A stretch of 64,000 bases of DNA from Pseudofulvibacter geojedonensis (GTDB lineage Bacteria; Bacteroidota; Bacteroidia; Flavobacteriales; Flavobacteriaceae): positions 1 through 64,000 of the forward strand of contig NZ_JBHTJM010000002.1 in NCBI RefSeq assembly GCF_042675745.1, given 5' to 3'. The position numbers and the translations under genes were made by a program. Numbering within the stretch: the stretch's first letter is position 1; each line of letters starts with the position of its first letter. Shown here piece by piece: positions 8,071 through 17,202 of this stretch. The notes below the pieces were generated by a model. The model was given only the letters and a program-made list of their open reading frames with translations. It was not told the origin of the DNA and did not search any database.

Positions 8071-9024
8071 CTATTCTTCGAAGACTCCCATTTCAGAATA
8101 TTTATCCATACGCTGAGCTACTAAATCTGTTGGTGATAACTTTTTAAATTCACCATAAGCTTTAGTTATAGCCTTAGCTACATTATCAAAAGTTGTCTCT
8201 CTATCTCTATGAGCACCTCCTAAAGGTTCTTTAACGATCTCATCTACCAATTTCATTTTTTTCATGTCGGTAGCTGTTAACTTTAATGCGTCTGCTGCTT
8301 GTTCTTTATACTCCCAACTTCTCCATAGTATAGAAGAACATGATTCTGGAGATATAACAGAGTACCAAGTGTTTTCTAACATTAATACTTTATCTCCTAC
8401 TCCAATTCCTAAGGCACCACCAGAAGCTCCTTCACCAATAATCACACAAATAATTGGCACTTTTAAACGAGTCATTTCTAGAATATTTCTAGCAATAGCT
8501 TCTCCTTGCCCTCTTTCTTCTGCTTCTAAACCTGGATAAGCACCAGGAGTATCAATTAAAGTAATTACAGGTACGCCAAACTTTTCTGCAGATTTCATTA
8601 AGCGTAAAGCTTTTCTATATCCTTCCGGATTAGCCATACCGAAATTTCTATACTGACGTGTTTTGGTATTGTACCCTTTTTGCTGACCAATAATCATATA
8701 AGATTGACCGTTAATTTTACCAAGGCCACCAACCATTGCTTTATCATCACGTACATTTCTGTCGCCATGAAGCTCTAAAAACGAATCTCCACATAAAGCT
8801 TTGATATAATCTAATGTATAAGGTCTAGAAGGGTGTCTTGACATTTGAACGCGTTGCCAAGCAGTAAGGTTTTTGTATATCTCTTTTTTCTTCTCAGCTA
8901 TTTTTTTCTCGATTTGTTTGCATGTTTCAGCTACATCTACATCACTTTCTTCTCCAATAACTGTACACTTTTCTAGTTGCTCTTCTAATTCCTTTATAGG
9001 AAGCTCAAAATCTAAGTATTCCAT
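8071..9024 (-). CDS. accA: Acetyl-CoA carboxylase carboxyltransferase subunit alpha
   Basis: Cytoplasmic alpha subunit of the AccA/AccD carboxyltransferase, which makes malonyl-CoA for fatty-acid synthesis. The 317 residues are the normal bacterial length. Family signatures are HPSRPYTLDYI, LHGDRNVRDDKAMVGGLG, TLIDTPGAYPG and IIGEGASGGALGIG. A TATATTTG element on the minus strand (9056-9063) about 32 bases upstream is a likely promoter -7 box. It is monocistronic with its own terminator. Confidence 0.96.
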   Translation of the reverse strand: MEYLDFELPIKELEEQLEKCTVIGEESDVDVAETCKQIEKKIAEKKKEIYKNLTAWQRVQMSRHPSRPYTLDYIKALCGDSFLELHGDRNVRDDKAMVGGLGKINGQSYMIIGQQKGYNTKTRQYRNFGMANPEGYRKALRLMKSAEKFGVPVITLIDTPGAYPGLEAEERGQGEAIARNILEMTRLKVPIICVIIGEGASGGALGIGVGDKVLMLENTWYSVISPESCSSILWRSWEYKEQAADALKLTATDMKKMKLVDEIVKEPLGGAHRDRETTFDNVAKAITKAYGEFKKLSPTDLVAQRMDKYSEMGVFEE

Positions 9025-9092
9025 AATGATTTTAAGTTTATTTTTAGTTTGATGACAAATATAAAAATTTAGTATTTCTAACCGACTACTAA

Positions 9093-9977
9093 TTAACCTT
9101 TGTTTTTATTTTTTTTCATTTTTAAGAATCCGTTTGCTACAACTGTTGTTAATATGAGTATTGCTCCTGCATAAAACAAGGGTGGCATCGATTCATTTAA
9201 AATAAGAAAAGCGAGTACGATTGCATAAATTGGTTCTAAATTTATAGTTAGCATTACTGTAAAAGGTGTGAGAACTTTTAACAAATCTACTGAAGCTATA
9301 AAAGCATAAGCAGTACATATACTACTTAATACTAATAGCCATAACCAATCTGTAAGCTGTAATTGAAAAAAAGTAGGATCAAATATTTTCCCCTCGTAAA
9401 ACAAATACAAGCTAACAGCTATAACTCCAAAAAGAATTTCATAGAAGGAGATAACTGCAGGATGTTCTTGTTTTACAAAATCTGCATTGAGTACTGAAAA
9501 CAGTGCAGATAAAAAAGAAGAAACTAAAGCAAATAATATACCCCACTGCAAACTAATAGCCGAGCTATATATTATAAATAGCCCTATAATTGCCATTATT
9601 CCGAAAATAAACTCTAGTGTTTTAATTCTTCTTTTTTTTATAATTGCTTCTATAAAAACTGTAAAAAAAGCTCCTGTACTCATTGTAGCTAGAGCTATAG
9701 ACACATTAGATATTTTAATGGCATAAAAAAAAGTAATCCAATGAACAGCAATGATAACTCCTCCTATTAAATAGTGTACAACTTGTTTAAAGGTTATTTT
9801 TAATGATAATTTTTTATAAAGAATATAAGCCAAAATAAACAAACTAGCTATACTCATTCTAAACCACACAAGCGGAGTAGCTTTAATAGAAATTAATTCT
9901 CCTAAAATTGCAGTAAACCCCCAAATAAATACTATAAAATGTAAATGTAGAAGGTTAGATAATTTAACGTTTGGCAT
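9093..9977 (-). CDS. EamA/DMT-family transporter
   Basis: Inner-membrane protein of 294 residues with ten hydrophobic segments, made of two EamA repeats of five helices each (first half to about 145, second from about 150). This is the drug/metabolite transporter superfamily layout. The opening HLHFIVFIWGFTAILGELI is typical. The substrate cannot be deduced. Its start overlaps the preceding LptF/LptG-type gene by 14 bases, so the two are co-transcribed with tgt. Confidence 0.88.
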   Translation of the reverse strand: MPNVKLSNLLHLHFIVFIWGFTAILGELISIKATPLVWFRMSIASLFILAYILYKKLSLKITFKQVVHYLIGGVIIAVHWITFFYAIKISNVSIALATMSTGAFFTVFIEAIIKKRRIKTLEFIFGIMAIIGLFIIYSSAISLQWGILFALVSSFLSALFSVLNADFVKQEHPAVISFYEILFGVIAVSLYLFYEGKIFDPTFFQLQLTDWLWLLVLSSICTAYAFIASVDLLKVLTPFTVMLTINLEPIYAIVLAFLILNESMPPLFYAGAILILTTVVANGFLKMKKNKNKG

Positions 9978-11055
9978 TGTTAAGTAAATAAACAGCTATA
10001 AAAGCAAAACACATATTTGGCAACCACACAGCTAGCAAAGGGTTAAAACCTGATTGTTCTGCCATAACACTAAAAATTTTATCGAAAAAGACAAATATAA
10101 AAGCAATTGCAATTCCAATTGCTAGGTTAACTCCCATTCCTCCTCTTCTTTTCATAGAAGAAACTGCTACTGCTATAATGGTTAAAATGAAGGCTGCAAC
10201 CGGAGTGCTCCATCTTTTGTATTTTGCAACCAAATACCTATTTACATCTGCAGATCCTTTGCTCTTTTCTCTTTCAATGAAATCATTTAATTCGTTATAG
10301 CCTAGTGTCTCTGCCATATAATTCACCGGAGTTAAATCTTCAATATCAAAATTCATTATTAACTCTTTTCGCACTTTACGCTCTATAGAGTCACCATCTA
10401 CACCAATGTTTCTTTTAATATAACTGGTTAACTTGTAAATATTATTACCTAATGAATCTTTTTCTTTAAACTTAATTCTAGAAGCTTCAATTTTGTATTT
10501 TAATACATTACCATCAAAATGCTCTAATGTAAAGTTATAAGCCTCATTCAAACTTGGGTTAGAACTAGAAGCATATATAAAATCATTGTCTGTTAATTGT
10601 CTAAAAATATCAGATGTTTTAAGTACTTTACTTTTACTTCTTAAATATGTGTACTTAAAATCGTAAAATCCTTTATTGGCTTTAGGCAAAATAAATAAGC
10701 CTATAACAAAAAAGATAATTGCTACTAAGGTAGCCCCTATTAAATAAGGTCTTAAAAACCTAGTATAAGATATACCCGAACTTAATATTGCAATAATTTC
10801 AGTTTTATTAGCCAACTTCGAGGTAAACCATATAACCGATAAAAACAAAAACAAGGGAAATAGCAGATAACCTAAATTCACTACAAAACAAGCATAGTAA
10901 TATACTATTTCATCAAATGGTGCTTTACTTTCTATTAGGTTATCAATTTTTTCAGATAGGTTTACTATAATACCAATAGGTACAAATAACAATAGCATTG
11001 TTATAAATGTACCTAAGTAACGTTTTAGTATGTATTTATCTAGGGTTTTTAGCAT
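9964..11055 (-). CDS. LptF/LptG (YjgP/YjgQ) family permease
   Basis: Predicted inner-membrane component of the lipopolysaccharide export ABC transporter. The 363 residues open with LDKYILKRYLGTFI, the family start. Three hydrophobic segments lie in the first 120 residues, followed by a long periplasmic beta-rich domain (about 130-280) and three C-terminal helices. The partner ATPase LptB is encoded at 50848. Sequence alone does not decide between LptF and LptG. It directly follows tgt, whose stop touches its start region. Confidence 0.88.
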   Translation of the reverse strand: MLKTLDKYILKRYLGTFITMLLLFVPIGIIVNLSEKIDNLIESKAPFDEIVYYYACFVVNLGYLLFPLFLFLSVIWFTSKLANKTEIIAILSSGISYTRFLRPYLIGATLVAIIFFVIGLFILPKANKGFYDFKYTYLRSKSKVLKTSDIFRQLTDNDFIYASSSNPSLNEAYNFTLEHFDGNVLKYKIEASRIKFKEKDSLGNNIYKLTSYIKRNIGVDGDSIERKVRKELIMNFDIEDLTPVNYMAETLGYNELNDFIEREKSKGSADVNRYLVAKYKRWSTPVAAFILTIIAVAVSSMKRRGGMGVNLAIGIAIAFIFVFFDKIFSVMAEQSGFNPLLAVWLPNMCFAFIAVYLLNNAKR

Positions 11056-12185
11056 TATAACCTATTATTCATTTGCTTAACCATTTTATCTTTCCACTCT
11101 CTAAAATCTCCTGCTAATATATGTTTTCTGGCTTCTCTAGTCAACCATAAATAAAATCCTAAATTATGAATCGTTGCAATTTGTTTTCCTAACATTTCAT
11201 TTACTGTAAATAAATGTCTTACATACGCTTTAGAGTAATACGTATCTACCCAAGTAATACCCATTTCATCAATAGGAGAAAAATCATCTTCCCATTTTTT
11301 ATTTTTGATATTAATAGATCCGTAAGCCGTAAACAACATTCCGTTTCTAGCATTTCTAGTTGGCATAACACAATCGAACATATCAACTCCCAAGGCAATA
11401 TTCTCTAAAATATTTATTGGAGTTCCAACTCCCATTAAATACCTTGGTTTGTCTTCTGGTAATATTTCACAAACAACTTCTGTCATACCATATAGTTCTT
11501 CAGCTGGTTCTCCTACAGATAACCCCCCAATAGCATTCCCCACTGCCTCTCTAGAAGCTATAAACTCTGCCGATTGCCTTCTTAGATCTTTATAAGTACT
11601 ACCTTGAACTATCGGAAAAAAGGCTTGATTGTGCTCATAAATTGGCGGATTCCTTTCTAAATGATTGATGCATCTATCTAACCACCTATGCGTCATGTGC
11701 ATAGAACGCTTAGCATAATGATAATCGCAAGGATAAGGTGTACATTCATCAAAAGCCATTATAATATCAGCTCCAATACTTCTTTGGATATCCATAGAAA
11801 ACTCTGGAGAAAAGAAATGCATCGACCCATCTATATGACTCTTAAACTTAACACCTTCTTCTTTTATTTTTCTATTAGCAGAAAGAGAATAAACTTGATA
11901 TCCACCAGAGTCGGTTAAAATATTTCTATCCCAATTCATAAACTTATGTAACCCTCCAGCTTTTTCGAGAATTTGTGTTCCTGGTCGTAAGTATAAATGA
12001 TAGGTGTTACCTAAAATTATATCTGGATTAATTTCGTTTTTAAGTTCAGTCTGATGTACTCCTTTAACGGTTCCTATAGTCCCAACAGGCATAAAAATAG
12101 GTGTTTCTATCACTCCATGATCTGTAGTTATTTTTCCTGCTCTTGCTTTAGATTGAGTATCTTTTCCTTTTACTTCAAATTGCAT
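11055..12185 (-). CDS. tgt: Queuine tRNA-ribosyltransferase
   Basis: Exchanges guanine 34 for a queuosine precursor in tRNAs with GUN anticodons. The 376 residues are the usual length. TIM-barrel signatures are ILGNTYHLYLRPG, LTDSGGYQVYSL (catalytic Asp region), MAFDECTPYP and GGLSVGEP. DCVMPTRNARNG holds the second catalytic Asp. It is the first gene of a tgt-lptFG-eamA operon on the minus strand. Confidence 0.96.
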   Translation of the reverse strand: MQFEVKGKDTQSKARAGKITTDHGVIETPIFMPVGTIGTVKGVHQTELKNEINPDIILGNTYHLYLRPGTQILEKAGGLHKFMNWDRNILTDSGGYQVYSLSANRKIKEEGVKFKSHIDGSMHFFSPEFSMDIQRSIGADIIMAFDECTPYPCDYHYAKRSMHMTHRWLDRCINHLERNPPIYEHNQAFFPIVQGSTYKDLRRQSAEFIASREAVGNAIGGLSVGEPAEELYGMTEVVCEILPEDKPRYLMGVGTPINILENIALGVDMFDCVMPTRNARNGMLFTAYGSINIKNKKWEDDFSPIDEMGITWVDTYYSKAYVRHLFTVNEMLGKQIATIHNLGFYLWLTREARKHILAGDFREWKDKMVKQMNNRL

Positions 12186-12208
12186 ATATCTTGCTTCAAA
12201 TTCATTCT

Positions 12209-13003
12209 TTAGTTTACCTTAATTAAAAAATCATATCCATATGCATGGTGCAATAAAGGCTCTTCATAAACAGGTATTTCTTGTTTATGCAAACTAAAAT
12301 TAGGTTTATGTTCTTTAGAGATAATTACCGTTCCAGTATTGTAATAATCTTTAGGTTTTTTTTTAGGGTCTGATGTATACCACCCCATAGAGATCTCATG
12401 ACCAGTTTCTAAATGCGGCAATACTATCTTTATTTTTTTTGATTGGTATATTCTAACCGAACTAATATAATAAGCACTTAAATCGTTACTCGCTAGAGCG
12501 CTATCATTTAATTTATAATTTAAACTAAAGTTTAATAAAAACTTTTCACCCTCAAAAGATAGATAAGTATTTTCATTATTATCCGAGATCATTTTAACTT
12601 TCTCACAATTCTTCTGAAAATCACAGTACGACAAATAATTAACCTCAAAATAATCTATATTTTTAAATTTAGCTTTTATTTCTTCTAGAACTAGAGAATA
12701 TTTCTCTTTTAACACATCTAAATATGAAGAGCTTTTAATTACTTCATTATTTAACTCAACAGAGTTAATTCTTTTTTGGTTAAAATTATATACTGAATAA
12801 AAAGATTTTAACTGCCACTGAACTTTTACATCATTCTCTTTACCTTTATAATCACTCCTCATTATCTCAACATCAACCGCAATTATTTTATTATCAAATA
12901 CTCCAACAGGAAATATTTTATATTGGTATGTAACCAAACAAGCATTATCAGCTAACATAAAGCTTGACAACAATAACGTTAATACCAATAATATTTTGTT
13001 CAT
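12209..13003 (-). CDS. Secreted protein of unknown function
   Basis: 264 residues with a clear signal peptide (about 1-18, MNKILLVLTLLLSSFMLA). The mature part is rich in beta-prone and charged residues, with two cysteines near CDFQKNCEKV that could form a disulfide. I do not recognise a family. It lies 23 bases upstream of tgt in the same direction and may be co-transcribed with it. It is probably periplasmic. Confidence 0.6.
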   Translation of the reverse strand: MNKILLVLTLLLSSFMLADNACLVTYQYKIFPVGVFDNKIIAVDVEIMRSDYKGKENDVKVQWQLKSFYSVYNFNQKRINSVELNNEVIKSSSYLDVLKEKYSLVLEEIKAKFKNIDYFEVNYLSYCDFQKNCEKVKMISDNNENTYLSFEGEKFLLNFSLNYKLNDSALASNDLSAYYISSVRIYQSKKIKIVLPHLETGHEISMGWYTSDPKKKPKDYYNTGTVIISKEHKPNFSLHKQEIPVYEEPLLHHAYGYDFLIKVN

Positions 13004-13113
13004 ATAAAACTTACTATTGCAGCAAATATAACAACTCTCCTGTCAATTAATCTTAATAAAATCAAAATTGTTAGTAACAATTAAAATTGGTTAATAATTG
13101 TCATACAAATTGT

Positions 13114-13144
13114 TTTGTATAAGGGAATTAAAAATCTATTTTTG
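13114..13144 (+). promoter_or_regulatory. Promoter of the split transketolase genes
   Basis: TTTG at 13114-13117, exactly 19 bases, then TATTTTTG at 13137-13144: a textbook Bacteroidota promoter. It predicts an unusually long leader of about 110 bases. The leader contains two small perfect inverted repeats shortly before the start codon, GAGGC-AA-GCCTC and CCCA-CTAT-TGGG. Confidence 0.7.
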
Positions 13145-13259
13145 CCACATTCAATCTATATCTTTAGTATTCAGTACTAGAGATGTAAATTAAAATAACA
13201 TTTTTCATTTGAGGCAAGCCTCGAGTAATTAAACCCACTATTGGGATTAACAACACAAC

Positions 13260-14102
13260 ATGTCAACAAAACAATTACAAGATCAAGTTATTCAAGTTCG
13301 TAGAGACATTTTACGAATGGTACACAAAGTAAATTCTGGTCATCCAGGTGGTTCTTTAGGCTGTACAGAGTTTTTAGTTAGTTTATATGGTAAAATTATG
13401 AATCATGATACCAACTTTAAAATGGATGGTATTAATGAAGATTTATTTTTCTTATCTAATGGTCACATATCTCCGGTAATTTATAGTGTTCTAGCACGAA
13501 ACGGATATTTTCCTGTTGAAGAACTAAATACTTTTAGATTAATTAATTCTCGTTTACAAGGCCACCCAACAACTCATGAAGGATTAGAAGGTATTCGTAT
13601 TGCTTCTGGTTCTTTAGGACAAGGAATGAGCGTTGCCATTGGAGCTGCTCTGACTAAAAAACTAAATAATGACGATAGTATTGTTTATAGTTTACATGGT
13701 GATGGAGAATTACAAGAAGGACAGATTTGGGAAGCTGCTATGTATGCAGCTGGAAATAAAGTAGACAACTATATTGCTACTGTAGATTACAACAAAAAAC
13801 AAATCGACGGAGCTACCGACGATGTTTTACCTCTTGGTGATTTAAAACAAAAATTTGAAGCTTTCGGATGGGAAGTATTAGACATCTTTAAAGGAAACGA
13901 CATCGATGCCATTATAGCTGGAATGGCAGAGGCTAAAGCTAAAACGGGGAACGGAAAGCCTGTTTGTGTATTATTGCACACTGAAATGGGTAATGGAGTA
14001 GATTTTATGATGGGAACTCATGCTTGGCATGGTAAAGCTCCTAGTGACGAACAACTAGAAAGTGCTTTAAACCAAAACCCATCTACTTTAGGAGATTACT
14101 AA
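13260..14102 (+). CDS. Transketolase, N-terminal (TPP-binding) subunit
   Basis: N-terminal half of a split transketolase for the pentose-phosphate pathway. The 280 residues hold the thiamine-diphosphate PP domain: VHKVNSGHPGGSLG, RLQGHPT, GSLGQGMSVAIGAA and the GDGELQEGQ...DYNKKQIDG cofactor/Mg2+ motif. The C-terminal half is the next gene, 24 bases downstream. Split transketolases are common in Bacteroidota and archaea, so this is not a broken gene. Confidence 0.94.
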   Translation: MSTKQLQDQVIQVRRDILRMVHKVNSGHPGGSLGCTEFLVSLYGKIMNHDTNFKMDGINEDLFFLSNGHISPVIYSVLARNGYFPVEELNTFRLINSRLQGHPTTHEGLEGIRIASGSLGQGMSVAIGAALTKKLNNDDSIVYSLHGDGELQEGQIWEAAMYAAGNKVDNYIATVDYNKKQIDGATDDVLPLGDLKQKFEAFGWEVLDIFKGNDIDAIIAGMAEAKAKTGNGKPVCVLLHTEMGNGVDFMMGTHAWHGKAPSDEQLESALNQNPSTLGDY

Positions 14103-14126
14103 ACTTTAAATTCAGACACTTTTAAG

Positions 14127-15080
14127 ATGAAAAAATATATAGATCAAGGTAAAAAAGACACCCGTTCTGGATTTGGAGCTGGATTAACAGAATTAGGAAA
14201 AACCAATGAAAAAGTTGTTGCATTATGTGCAGATTTAATTGGTTCATTAAAAATGGATGAGTTTAAAAAGAATCATCCTGAACGTTTTTTTCAAATAGGT
14301 ATTGCAGAAGCCAACATGATGGGTATTGCTGCTGGTATGACTATTGGGGGTAAAATTCCTTTTACAGGGACTTTTGCTAATTTCTCTACAGGTAGAGTTT
14401 ACGATCAAATTCGCCAATCTATCGCTTATTCAGATAAAAACGTAAAAATATGTGCTTCTCATGCCGGTTTAACTTTAGGAGAAGACGGAGCTACACATCA
14501 AATATTAGAAGACATAGGATTAATGAAAATGTTACCAGGAATGGTAGTTATTAACCCTTGTGATTACAACCAAACCAAAGCAGCTACTTTAGCTATTGCA
14601 GATTACCATGGTCCTGTATATTTACGTTTCGGAAGACCAAAAGTTGCTAATTTTACCCCAGAAAATCAAGAGTTTAAAATTGGTGAAGCTGTGCATTTAA
14701 CAGAAGGTACAGATGTTACTATTGTAGCAACTGGTCATTTAGTTTGGGAAGCACTTCAAGCTGCTGAGCAATTAGAAACTGAAGGAATATCTGCTGAAGT
14801 GATAAACATTCATACTATTAAACCATTAGATAAAAACGCTATTATTAATTCTGTTAAAAAAACAGGTTGCATTGTAACTGCTGAAGAGCACAACCATTTA
14901 GGTGGCTTAGGAGAAAGTATTTCTAGAATTTTAAGTCAAGAACTACCTACCCCTCAAGAATTTGTAGCTACTAATGATACTTTTGGTGAGTCTGGAACAC
15001 CAGATCAATTAATGGAGAAATACGGTTTAAACGCAGTATCTATACAAAAAGCTGCAAAGAAAGTAATTACTAGAAAGTAA
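14127..15080 (+). CDS. Transketolase, C-terminal (pyrimidine-binding) subunit
   Basis: C-terminal half of the split transketolase. The 317 residues carry the Pyr domain (RFFQIGIAEANMMGIAAGM, with the catalytic Glu) and the transketolase C domain (TDVTIVATGHLVWEAL, GESGTPDQL). It forms an active enzyme only with the upstream subunit. The end of the gene lies in a 14-base tandem repeat: the stop codon sits in the second of three copies. Confidence 0.94.
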   Translation: MKKYIDQGKKDTRSGFGAGLTELGKTNEKVVALCADLIGSLKMDEFKKNHPERFFQIGIAEANMMGIAAGMTIGGKIPFTGTFANFSTGRVYDQIRQSIAYSDKNVKICASHAGLTLGEDGATHQILEDIGLMKMLPGMVVINPCDYNQTKAATLAIADYHGPVYLRFGRPKVANFTPENQEFKIGEAVHLTEGTDVTIVATGHLVWEALQAAEQLETEGISAEVINIHTIKPLDKNAIINSVKKTGCIVTAEEHNHLGGLGESISRILSQELPTPQEFVATNDTFGESGTPDQLMEKYGLNAVSIQKAAKKVITRK

Positions 15081-15100
15081 TTACTAGAAAGTAATTACTA
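15060..15100 (+). repeat. Three tandem copies of a 14-base unit at the transketolase stop codon
   Basis: AAAGTAATTACTAG occurs at 15060-15073 and 15074-15087, and again minus its last base at 15088-15100. The transketolase stop (15078-15080) lies in copy two. This looks like slippage duplication of a gene end. Confidence 0.9.
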
Positions 15101-15143
15101 TTATAAAGAGTTATATACCCTGTGTATATAGTTAATCACCCCA

Positions 15144-15182
15144 AAAAAAGCCACTTTTATAATATAAAAGTGGCTTTTGCTT
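15144..15182 (+). terminator. Terminator after the transketolase pair
   Basis: AAAAAGCCACTTTTAT pairs with ATAAAAGTGGCTTTT around a short loop and is followed by a T-run. It separates the transketolase operon from the serine dehydratase gene. Confidence 0.85.
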
Positions 15183-15258
15183 TTTTTAGATAAATCTAGC
15201 TAGATATAAGAGCTATTAATATATATTTGTAATAACCCTTATATAAGAATTACTAGCT

Positions 15259-16677
15259 ATGGAAAGGATTAGTGTTTTTGATATGCTTAAAATTGGTGTT
15301 GGACCATCTAGTTCTCACACTCTAGGTCCTTGGAGAGCAGCAGAAAGATGGATAAAAGAACTAAAAGATACTAATGATTTTAATCTTATCACCTCTATTA
15401 ATATAGATTTATTTGGATCTTTATCACTTACTGGTAAAGGTCACGCTACAGATTATGCAGTACTTTTAGGACTCAGCGGTGCTGACCCAGAGTATGTTCC
15501 AGTTAATCATATCCAATCTATAATAGATGATATTAAAAATACCAATACACTTGATTTTGATGGACAAAGAGCAATTGTATTTTCTACTGATCAAATAAAA
15601 TTCAACAAAGAGTTCCTTCCTTTCCATTCTAATGGCATAACTTTTACTGGTACAAAACTAGATGGATCTATAGTTTCCTCTACATTTTATTCTATTGGTG
15701 GTGGTTTTGTTGTTAAAGAGGATGATAATATATTAAATGAAACTGATTCTAGTTCTAATATACCATACCCAATACAAAGAGCTAAAGAGTTGCTAGAATA
15801 CTGTCAAAAAGAAGAAAAAAATATATCTGATATTGTTTTGTTAAACGAAACTGCAATTAGAAGTACAAAAGAAGTAGATCGTGAATTAAGACGTATCTGG
15901 GATACCATGTTAGAATGTATGTATATTGGTTGCCATACCGAAGGTTTTTTACCCGGAGGATTAAACGTTAGAAGGCGCGCATACGATTTGCATGAAAAAC
16001 TTAAAAAGAATGCACAATATACAGCTCCTAGTGATTGGATAGAGAGTATAAGAGATACTGAAGTAAAATTTAGAGAGATTTTAAAGTGGGTTGATTGTTT
16101 TGCATTGGCAGTTAATGAAGTTAATGCTTCTTTGGGTAGAGTTGTAACCGCACCTACCAATGGTAGTGCAGGAGTTATTCCTGCTGTACTAGGTTATTAT
16201 TTAGCTATAGAAAATCATGAAGCCAATTTTAATCAAATCAAGCAATTTTTATTAGTTGCTGGAGAAATTGGGAGTTTATTCAAAAAAAATGCTACAATTT
16301 CTGCTGCTATGGGTGGATGCCAAGCAGAAATAGGAGTATCATCTGCCATGGCTGCTGCTGCTTTATGTGAGCTATTAGGTGGTTCGCCAGCTCAGGTACT
16401 AATTGCTGCAGAAATAGCCATGGAACATCATTTAGGATTAACCTGCGACCCTATTGGCGGATTGGTTCAAATACCTTGTATAGAGCGAAATTCTATGGGA
16501 GCAATTAAAGCTATTAACGCAGCAGAATTAGCACTAGATAGCAATCCAGAGTTTGTAAAAGTTCCTTTAGATAAAGTAATCGACACCATGTGGGAAACAG
16601 CAAAAGATATGAGTTTAAAGTACAAAGAAACTTCTGAAGGTGGATTAGCTATTGCTGTAAATATAGCCGACTGTTAA
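15259..16677 (+). CDS. sdaA: L-serine ammonia-lyase, iron-sulfur type
   Basis: Deaminates L-serine to pyruvate and ammonia with a [4Fe-4S] cluster. This is the single-chain form (472 residues) joining the beta domain (SVFDMLKIGVGPSSSHTLGPWRA) and the alpha domain. Candidate cluster cysteines are in MGGCQAEIG, LTCDPIGG and IPCIERNS. A TATATTTG box at 15222-15229, about 30 bases before the ATG, is the likely -7 element. The gene meets the next minus-strand gene tail-to-tail with one base between them. Confidence 0.94.
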   Translation: MERISVFDMLKIGVGPSSSHTLGPWRAAERWIKELKDTNDFNLITSINIDLFGSLSLTGKGHATDYAVLLGLSGADPEYVPVNHIQSIIDDIKNTNTLDFDGQRAIVFSTDQIKFNKEFLPFHSNGITFTGTKLDGSIVSSTFYSIGGGFVVKEDDNILNETDSSSNIPYPIQRAKELLEYCQKEEKNISDIVLLNETAIRSTKEVDRELRRIWDTMLECMYIGCHTEGFLPGGLNVRRRAYDLHEKLKKNAQYTAPSDWIESIRDTEVKFREILKWVDCFALAVNEVNASLGRVVTAPTNGSAGVIPAVLGYYLAIENHEANFNQIKQFLLVAGEIGSLFKKNATISAAMGGCQAEIGVSSAMAAAALCELLGGSPAQVLIAAEIAMEHHLGLTCDPIGGLVQIPCIERNSMGAIKAINAAELALDSNPEFVKVPLDKVIDTMWETAKDMSLKYKETSEGGLAIAVNIADC

Positions 16678-16678
16678 T

Positions 16679-17134
16679 CTAATCTCCACAGTTTTTCCTT
16701 CTTGTATCTAGAATTGAAACTATTTTCCAACCATCTTCTTCTTTAAAAAGCTGAAAAGAATTGGCTCCACAATGACTTAGCATTCCGTTTAAGTAAAAAT
16801 GATACGGTACCCATACTTGAGCTAATTTCCCGTCGATATTGTACTTGAAAGATAAAAGCTCTTCTTCCCAATTTTGAGTCTTGGCATACTGAGCTACAAC
16901 TTTTAAAAAACGAGATACATTTTCTGTTATCACCATTTCTTTACCATCTTTGTTAGGTTGAATACTTTGTAAAGTAATATTTGGCAACATGACAGATTTC
17001 ATTTTTAAGCTATCTGATTTATGAAAACCTTCAAAAAATGTTTCTATAGCATATTTTACCTCATATTCTTGTGCTGTTTGAGCTATTACAAAGTAATTAA
17101 AGAATACAAAACCAATAAAAATATATTTTTTCAT
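16679..17134 (-). CDS. Secreted NTF2/SnoaL-like protein
   Basis: 151 residues with a signal peptide (about 1-18, ending VIAQ). The mature part has the pattern of the SnoaL/NTF2-like fold (putative lumazine-binding group): YAIETFFEGFHKSDSLKMKSVM near the start, then AQVWVPYHFYLNG and WKIVSILDTRRK at the end. The ligand or reaction is unknown. It is convergent with sdaA. Confidence 0.7.
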   Translation of the reverse strand: MKKYIFIGFVFFNYFVIAQTAQEYEVKYAIETFFEGFHKSDSLKMKSVMLPNITLQSIQPNKDGKEMVITENVSRFLKVVAQYAKTQNWEEELLSFKYNIDGKLAQVWVPYHFYLNGMLSHCGANSFQLFKEEDGWKIVSILDTRRKNCGD

Positions 17135-17202
17135 CTTTTTTTATTTATTGAGAATTATAGACAACTAAATTAGTAATTTTACGCTAAGAAAATCTTAAAA
17201 AA

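Noticed and set aside
13260..15080. Transketolase as a broken gene
   Set aside because: Both halves are complete domains with own starts; split transketolase is normal in this phylum.
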